From contig DATLFI010000361.1 in the NCBI GenBank assembly GCA_035524895.1, positions 1 through 11,768 of the forward strand: 11,768 nt of DNA, given 5' to 3'. How positions within the stretch are numbered: position 1 is the stretch's first letter; the number at the start of each line of letters is the position of its first letter. The notes under the pieces were generated by a model. The model did no database searches and had not been told where the DNA came from. It saw only the letters and a list, made by a program, of their open reading frames with translations. This DNA comes from DATLFI01 sp035524895. GTDB taxonomy: Bacteria; Acidobacteriota; Thermoanaerobaculia; Multivoradales; Multivoraceae. This document shows positions 6,399 through 11,768 of the stretch, in pieces. Position numbers and translations under genes: made by a program.

Positions 6399-8897
6399 CT
6401 AGTGGCCGCGCAACGTGGCCACCGGGTCGTGCCGCAGCACGCGCAACGCCGGCAGCGTGCTCGCGACCACGGCGATCCCGAGCAACAGCAGCGCCACCGC
6501 CACGAAAGTCGCGGGATCGGTGGGGGCGACGCCGAACAGCAGCGATCCGAGCACACGCACCGCGAGCAACGCCGCGACCGTGCCGACGGCCACACCGACG
6601 AGTGCCAGGCCGATGCCAGGCAGCGCGAGCCGTCGCATTGCCTGGACTCCAGTGGCGCCGAGCGCGATGCGAATGCCGGTCTCGCGCTCGCGCTCGGCGA
6701 CCGCACCGGCGATCAGCCCGTGGAGGCCGAGCGCCGCGAGCAAGGCCGCGAGACTGCCTAGCACCGACACCAGCATCATCAAGAAGCGCTGGCCTGCCAG
6801 CGAGCGGCCCATCACCTCGGGCATCGAGGCGATCTCGGCGACCGGGAGCTGCGGGTCCACAGCCCCGAGTGCCTCGCGGATCGCTGGACCGAGCCTCGAC
6901 GCATCGCGCAACCCGCCATCGACTCGCACACTCCAGGCCGGCGTGAACCAGGTATGCACCAGCTCGAGGAACTCGGCCTTCACCTGCGAGGCGGGCACGT
7001 AGACCATGGGCATCGGCGCCAGCGGACCGTACTCTCCCCAACCCGGCCGCTGCTGCACGTCGCCCGCGACTCCGACGATGATGCGCTCGCGGCCGGCCGC
7101 GCCGAGGCGCAGGCCCAGCGCATCGCGATCGCCGAGATAGGCCGTCACGAACGCCTCGTTGACGATGGCGACGCCCGGATCGTCGCGGCCGTCGCCGGCC
7201 CTGAACGACCTCCCGGTGCGTAGCGGCATGCCGAAGGTCTCGAAGAACCTGGGCGTGACGTAGGCGAGGTTGGTGATGCTGGCGGGCGGCTCGGCCACAC
7301 CCGCGTCGACCAGCTCGAAGCCGGTGTTGAGGAGGCGCTCGTAGGGCAGCCCCAGCGACACCGCGGCCGCTTCGACGCCGGGCAGCCGTTCGAGCCGCGC
7401 CACGCTCTCGGCGAAGAGTCGCTCCACAGCGGCGACGTCGTGGTACCGAGAGTCCTGCAGCGATGCGCGCGCTACCACTACCTGCCCCGGCTCGAATCCC
7501 GGCTCGAGCCGCTGCAGGTGCAGGAACGTGCGCACCAGCAGGCCCGCGCCGACGAGCATCACCACGCCGAGCGCCACCTCGCCGACCACCAGAGCGCGCT
7601 GCAGAGACCGGCTGGCGCCTCCCGCCACGCCTCGTCCACCGCCGCTCGAGGCGATGGCGGAGCGCACGTCGAGCCGGCTCGCCTGGAGCGCCGGCAGCAG
7701 ACCGAACAGCACCGCGGCGAGGAGCGAGAGCGCGAAGGTCACGACCACCGCGCGCGCGTCGAGGTCGATGGCTTCGCCGACGGTAAAGACGTCGCGCGAC
7801 AGTCGCAGCAGCCCGCGCAGCGCGAGCTGACCGACGACGACACCGAGCACGCCGCCGAGCAGCGCGAGCAGCAGGCTCTCGACCAGCAGCATGCGCACGA
7901 TCGAGCGCCGGCCGCCACCGAGCGCGGCACGCGTCGCGATCTCGTGCGCCCGCGTGCGACCGCGTGCGAGCAGGAGCCCCGCGATGTCGACGCACGCGAT
8001 CAGCAGCACCAGTCCCACGGCGGACCACAGCAGCATCAGCGGGCGCACCAGGTCGGAAGTAAGGGCGCGCTGGAGCGAGGTCAGGGCATACGTGGCCGTG
8101 ACACCCTCGCGGCGTTCCCGCGACAGGAAGTCCGCCTGGCCCACCGCCGCCGCCTCGGCGTTGGCCTCGTCCCACGACAGCCCTGAAGGCAGGCGCGCGA
8201 CGACCTGGTAGTTGGTGCCGCCGCCCTCGCCCGTGGTCGAGGCGCGCAGCGGCGTGTAGAGCTCGGACTCCTGACCGCCGGTCGCGGCGTCCAGGCTCAC
8301 GAAGTGCGGCGGCAGCACGCCGACCACCTCGGTGGGCTCGCCGCGCACCAGCGCGGTGCGCCCGACGATCGTGGGATCCGCCCCGAACTGCGATGCCCAC
8401 AGCCCGTGCGACAGCACCGCGACCGCCGGCCCCTCGGGTCCGTCCTCCTCGGGCAGGAACTCGCGCCCGTGCAGCATGTGGACGCCGAGGACGCGGAAGA
8501 ACCCGGCCCCCACACGTTGCTGCTGCACGTTGGCCGCGCCGCCTCCCGGCGCGACCAGGTTGACGCCCGTGCCCCAACCCGAGAACACCGCGCGCTCGAA
8601 CGAGCTCGACTCGTCGCGGTACAGCTCCCAGGTCCGCCCGTCGACCGCTGTCGACCGGTACTCCCCGCGATCCGACCGCTGCGTCACCGACAAGAGGGCA
8701 AGCCGCTCCGGCTCGGGGTACGGCAGCGGCCGCAGCAAGAGCGAGTCGACCACGCTCCACACCGCCGCGTTGACACCGATCGCGAGCGCGAGCGTCGCGA
8801 GAGCTGCCGCGGCGAAGCCCGGGCTGCGGCGCAGGAGACGGAGCGCGTACCGCGCGTCTTGGGCCAGTCTGTCGAGGGTCGTGAGCACGCCAGCCAT
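6399..8897 (-). CDS. ADOP-type ABC transporter permease (MacB/FtsX family), second copy
   Basis: An 832-residue duplicated MacB-type permease starting MAGVLTTLDRLAQDARYALR. A first membrane segment is at about 28-52, followed by a periplasmic domain. The first FtsX block carries EIATRAALGGGRR (319-331) and the second ETGIRIALGATG (739-750). The end, LRHDPVATLRGH, is a usual family C-terminus. ATG at 8897-8895 is preferred over longer upstream starts because GGAGGA (8909-8904) sits 6 bases before it and residue 1 coincides with the normal family start. Unlike the first copy, it lacks the soluble prefix domain and has no PadR gene beside it. No ATP-binding protein is encoded nearby. The substrate is unknown. 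It is clearly a relative and not a recent duplicate of the 1759-4374 gene, since identity is limited to the motifs. Confidence 0.92.
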   Translation of the reverse strand: MAGVLTTLDRLAQDARYALRLLRRSPGFAAAALATLALAIGVNAAVWSVVDSLLLRPLPYPEPERLALLSVTQRSDRGEYRSTAVDGRTWELYRDESSSFERAVFSGWGTGVNLVAPGGGAANVQQQRVGAGFFRVLGVHMLHGREFLPEEDGPEGPAVAVLSHGLWASQFGADPTIVGRTALVRGEPTEVVGVLPPHFVSLDAATGGQESELYTPLRASTTGEGGGTNYQVVARLPSGLSWDEANAEAAAVGQADFLSRERREGVTATYALTSLQRALTSDLVRPLMLLWSAVGLVLLIACVDIAGLLLARGRTRAHEIATRAALGGGRRSIVRMLLVESLLLALLGGVLGVVVGQLALRGLLRLSRDVFTVGEAIDLDARAVVVTFALSLLAAVLFGLLPALQASRLDVRSAIASSGGGRGVAGGASRSLQRALVVGEVALGVVMLVGAGLLVRTFLHLQRLEPGFEPGQVVVARASLQDSRYHDVAAVERLFAESVARLERLPGVEAAAVSLGLPYERLLNTGFELVDAGVAEPPASITNLAYVTPRFFETFGMPLRTGRSFRAGDGRDDPGVAIVNEAFVTAYLGDRDALGLRLGAAGRERIIVGVAGDVQQRPGWGEYGPLAPMPMVYVPASQVKAEFLELVHTWFTPAWSVRVDGGLRDASRLGPAIREALGAVDPQLPVAEIASMPEVMGRSLAGQRFLMMLVSVLGSLAALLAALGLHGLIAGAVAERERETGIRIALGATGVQAMRRLALPGIGLALVGVAVGTVAALLAVRVLGSLLFGVAPTDPATFVAVALLLLGIAVVASTLPALRVLRHDPVATLRGH

Positions 8898-9115
8898 CGC
8901 AGATCCTCCACCTCCACCTGAACCGGGCGCGGTCGCTCCTCCGCCTGCATCAAGTGAACAAGACGATCGAACCCGGCCGCCGGTTACAAGGGGCACTACC
9001 GGACGACACCATGCCCTTCGACCGGAGCGACCCCGCACGTGGGTGCGCTCCCTTCGTGCGAGGCGTATGGTCCCAGGGAGACGGAGCGCGTGCCGGATCA
9101 AGCAAAGGAGGAACC
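8898..9115. other. Divergent intergenic region
   Basis: These 218 bases separate two divergent genes and should hold both promoters. I see the minus-strand ribosome-binding site GGAGGA (8909-8904) and the plus-strand site AAAGGAGG (9104-9111). I see no coding sequence and no confident -35/-10 pair. A small dyad, CGCAC-GTGG-GTGCG-like, lies around 9035-9050 and has no assigned role. Confidence 0.4.
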
Positions 9116-9544
9116 GTGTCGACGAAGATGACCGAGCAGGAGCGCGAGCAGTTCTTGAAGGACGTGCGGGTCGGAGTCCTGAGCGTGGCGGAGCAAGGAC
9201 GCGGGCCGCTCACCGTGCCGGTTTGGTACGACTACGACCACGAGCGCGGCGTCTGGCTCGTCACCGACGCCGACTCGCGCAAGGGCAGGCTGCTGCGCGC
9301 CGCGCAACGAGCCTCGCTCTGCGCGCAGGACGAGAAACCGCCCTACCGCTACGTCAGCGTCGAGGGGCCGGTGGAGATCACGACGGGCGATCGCGAGCGC
9401 AACGTGCGGCCGCTCGCGCGGCGATACCTGGGAGCCGTGGGCGGCGACCGCTACGTCGAGCAGACCAGCGGCGGCAACGGCGAGACCCTCCTGGTGACCC
9501 TGCGTCCGGAGCGGTGGCTCACCGTCGACTACGGCAAGGAGTGA
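9116..9544 (+). CDS. Pyridoxamine 5'-phosphate oxidase-like (split-barrel) protein
   Basis: A 142-residue protein of the PNPOx-like split beta-barrel superfamily, which binds FMN or coenzyme F420. It starts MSTKMTEQEREQFLKDVRVG and continues with GPLTVPVWYDYD (about 32-43), VWLVTDADSRKGRLL (about 49-63), YRYVSVEGPVEI (about 79-90) and a C-terminal RPERWLTVDYGKE. This layout is typical of small 'PPOX-class' enzymes of unknown substrate and is shorter than true PdxH. GTG at 9116 is chosen because AAAGGAGG (9104-9111) lies four bases before it; ATG at 9128 would be too far away. Its real reaction is not known. A luciferase-like oxidoreductase gene nearby could suggest F420 use, but flavin use is as likely. 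Confidence 0.85.
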   Translation: MSTKMTEQEREQFLKDVRVGVLSVAEQGRGPLTVPVWYDYDHERGVWLVTDADSRKGRLLRAAQRASLCAQDEKPPYRYVSVEGPVEITTGDRERNVRPLARRYLGAVGGDRYVEQTSGGNGETLLVTLRPERWLTVDYGKE

Positions 9545-9575
9545 GGGAACCTCCGATTGTTGGGATGAAGGAGAA

Positions 9576-10397
9576 ATGGACACCCTCGCGCAGCGCGTTC
9601 GCGCCGCCGTCGCCGACCTGCCGATCTCGCTGCTGGTGATCTTCGGCTCGCGCGCGCGAGCCTCAGCTCGGCCCGACAGCGATCTCGACGTGGCCGTGCT
9701 GCCGAGCTCGTCCGCGCCTTCGCGTCGCCGACTGCAGGCACGCCTGGCGTCCGTGCTTGCCGATGTCGCTACGAACGACAGGGTCGACGTCGTGTTCCTC
9801 GACGAGGCGACTCCGCTGCTGCGCCAGCGCATCATGGAGCGCGGTCGTCTGGTGGTCTGCGAGGACCCGATCACCTGGCGCGCCCTCCGGGTGGCCACGA
9901 TGCGCGAGCACGCGGACCGCGAGCCACACCGTAGGCTGCTCCGCGAGTCGCAACGAAGGTGGCTTGCGGAAGGGAGGTCCAATGGTCGATCGGGACGTGC
10001 TGTCCGCTCGCTCGAGCGTCTTGACTCGTACCTGAGGGAGCTGCGCGGGTTCCGGAGCCGTAGCGAAGACGAATACGTCCTCGAACCGGCTCTCCACGTT
10101 CTCGCCGAGCGTTACCTGCACCTCGCCTGCGAAGCGGTGTTCGACATCGCGCACCACGTCATCGCCGACGAAGGCTATCGGCAGCCCGTGTCCTACAAGG
10201 ACGCAATCGCCGTCCTGCGCGAGGAGGGGCTCGTCGACTCGGATCTTGCCGATCGACTGACGGACTGGATGGGCTTCCGGCAGGTCCTCGTGCACCTGTA
10301 TCTCGACATCGACCACCAGCGCACCTGGGCGGCCATCCAGGAGGACCTCGGCGATCTGGATCGCTTCGCTTCGGCGATGGCGCGATTCCTGACCTGA
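9576..10397 (+). CDS. MntA-HepT fusion: nucleotidyltransferase antitoxin joined to HEPN RNase toxin
   Basis: One 273-codon ORF carries two modules normally made by two genes. Residues 1 to about 135 form a minimal nucleotidyltransferase with the catalytic GSX10DXD motif (G24-S25 to D36/D38) and a third acidic residue at D71. In the MntA family this domain adenylylates the toxin. Residues about 145-273 match a HepT/HEPN toxin with the RNase motif RX4HXY at R235, H240 and Y242; Y242 corresponds to the tyrosine known to be AMPylated in HepT. A separate HepT start with its own ribosome-binding site survives at 9972-9984 in another frame, reads MVDRDVLSAR, and stops after 17 codons. The fusion therefore looks like the result of one lost base near 10009-10011. 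The ATG at 9576 has AAGGAG two bases before it. The gene follows the PPOX gene by 31 bases. Sequencing error cannot be excluded; both active-site motifs are intact. Confidence 0.88.
   Translation: MDTLAQRVRAAVADLPISLLVIFGSRARASARPDSDLDVAVLPSSSAPSRRRLQARLASVLADVATNDRVDVVFLDEATPLLRQRIMERGRLVVCEDPITWRALRVATMREHADREPHRRLLRESQRRWLAEGRSNGRSGRAVRSLERLDSYLRELRGFRSRSEDEYVLEPALHVLAERYLHLACEAVFDIAHHVIADEGYRQPVSYKDAIAVLREEGLVDSDLADRLTDWMGFRQVLVHLYLDIDHQRTWAAIQEDLGDLDRFASAMARFLT
9972..10035 (+). pseudogene. Abandoned hepT start (RBS, ATG and first codons, out of frame)
   Basis: GGGAGG (9972-9977) stands four bases before ATG 9982-9984. The following codons give MVDRDVLSAR, the usual opening of HepT proteins. 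They then run out of register into SSVLTRT and a TGA at 10033-10035. The remaining HepT sequence (LERLDSYLRELRG and onward) continues in the other frame from base 10011. Restoring one base at 10009-10011 would rejoin them, and would also end the MntA frame at a TGA a few codons later, recreating the usual overlapping two-gene layout. Confidence 0.75.
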
Positions 10398-10475
10398 CCT
10401 CAGCCGCAGGGAAACGCCGCGGTGTCGAAGCGGGGCGCGAAAGGGGTTTTCTGCGCGCGGGCCGCACGTTCCCGT
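10398..10475. other. Convergent intergenic gap
   Basis: These 78 bases lie between two stop codons that face each other. They include GCGCGAAAGGGGTTTTCTGCGCGC (about 10436-10459), whose ends are complementary and enclose a short A-run and T-run. This could form an imperfect bidirectional terminator, but the pairing is interrupted and I call it only weakly. Confidence 0.3.
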
Positions 10476-11744
10476 CTAGGACACCACGCGCCCCGGCTCC
10501 GACCCGGGCGCGTTGGGCACCTGCGCCGCCGCGACCGAGGCCTTGACCACCGGCACCTCCTCGCGCGCGAGCTGGGGGCGCCGCTCCTTGCGCGCGAGCG
10601 CCGCCTCGACGTAGGGCTGCAACGCGTCGCGCTTCGCCGCCTGGCGCGCCGCCTCGCGCTCGCGGAACTCCGGTGCGACCTCGGCGGCGAACAGCTCGAG
10701 CGCTTCGCAGATGTGATCGTGGCGATTGCGGCCGGCCTGCTGCAGGAAGATCACCTGGTCGACGCCGACCTCCTCGAGCCCGCGCAGGTGGCGCCGCATG
10801 TCCTCGGGCGTGCCGATGGTGTCGGCGTAGATGTCACCGAGCGCGACCGCTTCGGCGATGCGTTGCTCGGCGCGATCGCCGCGCTGCGCCTGGAAGGCGC
10901 CCCAGAGATCGCCGTAGCCGGGCACCGCGTCCTGCGCGACGAGCGCGTTGAGCGCGTAGCCGAAGAACTCGAAGCCCTCGAGGCCACGCCGCAGCGCCTC
11001 GGCGCGGTCGTGGTGCACCGAGAAGCTCGCAACCAGCGCGACGTTGGCGTTGACCGTGTGACCCAGCGGCACGCACTCCTCCGACTTCACGATGTCGTAG
11101 TACGTGCCGATCCAGGTCGCCGCCTCGACCGGGTCGACGAACGCGAACGCCAGTGCGCCGAGGCCGTTGCGCGCCGCAACCTTGATCGTCTCGCGGTTGG
11201 TGCACGCCATCCACATCGGCGGGTGCGGCTTCTGCAGCGGCTTCGGCACCACGTTGCGGCAGGGCATCGAGAACGAGCGCCCGTCGTAGCCGGGGTACGG
11301 CGACATCACCATCATGTCGGCGATCTGCCCGGCAGCCTCGAGAGACATCGCGCGCTTCTCCTTGGCCGGGATGCCGAAGCCGTGGAGCTCGAGGCGAGTG
11401 GCCCCCTCGCCGATGCCGAAGTCGACGCGCCCGTTCGAGACGAGATCGAGCGTGGCGATGCACTCGGCGGTGCGCGCCGGGTGGTTGTAGCTCGCGATCA
11501 CCTGGCGGATGCCGTGGCCCAACCGGATGCGCTGGGTGCGCGCCGCGGCCGCCGCGAGAAACACCTCGGGCGCGCTGGAGTGCGAGTACTCCTCGAGGAA
11601 GTGGTGCTCGACCTCCCACGCGTAGTCGAAGCCGAGACGGTCGGCGAGCGCGACCTGGTCGAGCGCCTCGCGGAGCAACCGGTGCTCGCCGCCGTCGCGC
11701 CAGGGTCTGGGGAGCTGGTGCTCGTAGAACAGGCCGAACTGCAT
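10476..11744 (-). CDS. LLM-class flavin-dependent oxidoreductase (bacterial luciferase-like)
   Basis: A 422-residue TIM-barrel protein of the luciferase-like monooxygenase superfamily. It opens MQFGLFYEHQLP and shows ALADRLGFDYAWEVEHHF (about 32-49), RIRLGHGIRQ (about 72-81), HPARTAECIATLDLVSNGRV (about 88-107) and DFGIGEG, all usual in FMN- or F420-using members. LQKPHPPMWMA (about 170-180) is the typical mid-barrel segment. The family is usually 330-380 residues; here the barrel ends near residue 360 and is followed by a charged helix (REREAARQAAKRD) and a Pro/Ala-rich tail of about 40 residues. ATG at 11744-11742 is preceded by GGAGG (11760-11756) with a rather long 11-base spacing. It converges with the MntA-HepT gene. 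The substrate is unknown; an oxygenase or a reductase role is possible. Confidence 0.9.
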   Translation of the reverse strand: MQFGLFYEHQLPRPWRDGGEHRLLREALDQVALADRLGFDYAWEVEHHFLEEYSHSSAPEVFLAAAAARTQRIRLGHGIRQVIASYNHPARTAECIATLDLVSNGRVDFGIGEGATRLELHGFGIPAKEKRAMSLEAAGQIADMMVMSPYPGYDGRSFSMPCRNVVPKPLQKPHPPMWMACTNRETIKVAARNGLGALAFAFVDPVEAATWIGTYYDIVKSEECVPLGHTVNANVALVASFSVHHDRAEALRRGLEGFEFFGYALNALVAQDAVPGYGDLWGAFQAQRGDRAEQRIAEAVALGDIYADTIGTPEDMRRHLRGLEEVGVDQVIFLQQAGRNRHDHICEALELFAAEVAPEFREREAARQAAKRDALQPYVEAALARKERRPQLAREEVPVVKASVAAAQVPNAPGSEPGRVVS

Positions 11745-11768
11745 CTTGGTCTAGACCTCCGGATCACA

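Noticed and set aside
4641..6761. A 706-codon plus-strand open frame and a 458-codon minus-strand frame across the fatty acid transporter
   Set aside because: They are shadows of the AtoE-type gene in GC-rich DNA. Their translations are rich in Arg, Gly, His and Gln with no family motif, while the frame at 4981-6336 has a complete known protein.
6325..8760. An 811-codon minus-strand frame overlapping the second permease
   Set aside because: Its Arg/Ala/Gly-rich composition is typical of an out-of-frame reading; the permease frame contains all the family motifs.
8898..9101. An N-terminal extension of the second permease up to 9101
   Set aside because: The extra 68 residues are Arg/Gly-rich and unlike the family, whereas ATG 8897 has a good ribosome-binding site and the family N-terminus.
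9098..9982. A 294-codon minus-strand frame across the PPOX gene and the start of MntA
   Set aside because: It has no recognisable domain and is antisense to two well-supported genes with good ribosome-binding sites.
10436..10459. A hairpin as a strong Rho-independent terminator
   Set aside because: The complementary arms are interrupted and the T-run lies inside the loop and not after the stem, so only a weak mention is justified.

Overview
The window is high-GC DNA of a diderm (Gram-negative) bacterium. Two long 'orphan' MacB/FtsX-type permeases, one coupled to a PadR repressor, are the arrangement best known from Acidobacteriota and also found in Gemmatimonadota, Myxococcota and related soil lineages. 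The remnant of a TonB-dependent receptor implies an outer membrane. I cannot fix the phylum from this sequence alone. No tRNA, rRNA, CRISPR array, insertion sequence or phage gene is visible.

Layout, left to right: (1) 1-1449 (+), the 3' part of a spermidine-synthase-like methyltransferase-fold protein whose start lies outside the window. (2) 1450-1678 (+), a broken TonB-dependent receptor in which a plug-like segment is joined directly, in another frame, to the last barrel strand. (3) 1683-1725, a G/C-rich palindromic intergenic repeat. (4) 1759-4733 (-), a two-gene operon of a PadR regulator followed, with a 4-base overlap, by an 871-residue ADOP-type permease. (5) 4742-4775, two overlapping 19-bp palindromes directly in front of padR. 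(6) 4981-6336 (+), an AtoE-type short-chain fatty acid transporter. (7) 6399-8897 (-), a second ADOP permease with no regulator beside it. (8) 9116-9544 (+), a small split-barrel flavin/F420-type protein. (9) 9576-10397 (+), a MntA-like nucleotidyltransferase and a HepT-like RNase toxin in one reading frame. (10) 10476-11744 (-), a luciferase-like flavin-dependent oxidoreductase.

How the genes work together: PadR and ADOP-1 form a clear regulatory and translational unit, and the palindromes are its probable operator. The remaining genes look like single transcription units and not a shared pathway. The most notable item is the MntA/HepT locus. An abandoned HepT ribosome-binding site and ATG, with the characteristic HepT N-terminus, survive inside the fused ORF in another frame. 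A single missing base near 10009-10011 therefore seems to have fused the antitoxin enzyme to its toxin target. I found no entirely new multi-gene system. The best candidates for follow-up are this fusion, the double palindrome overlapping an apparently leaderless padR promoter, and the collapsed receptor gene.
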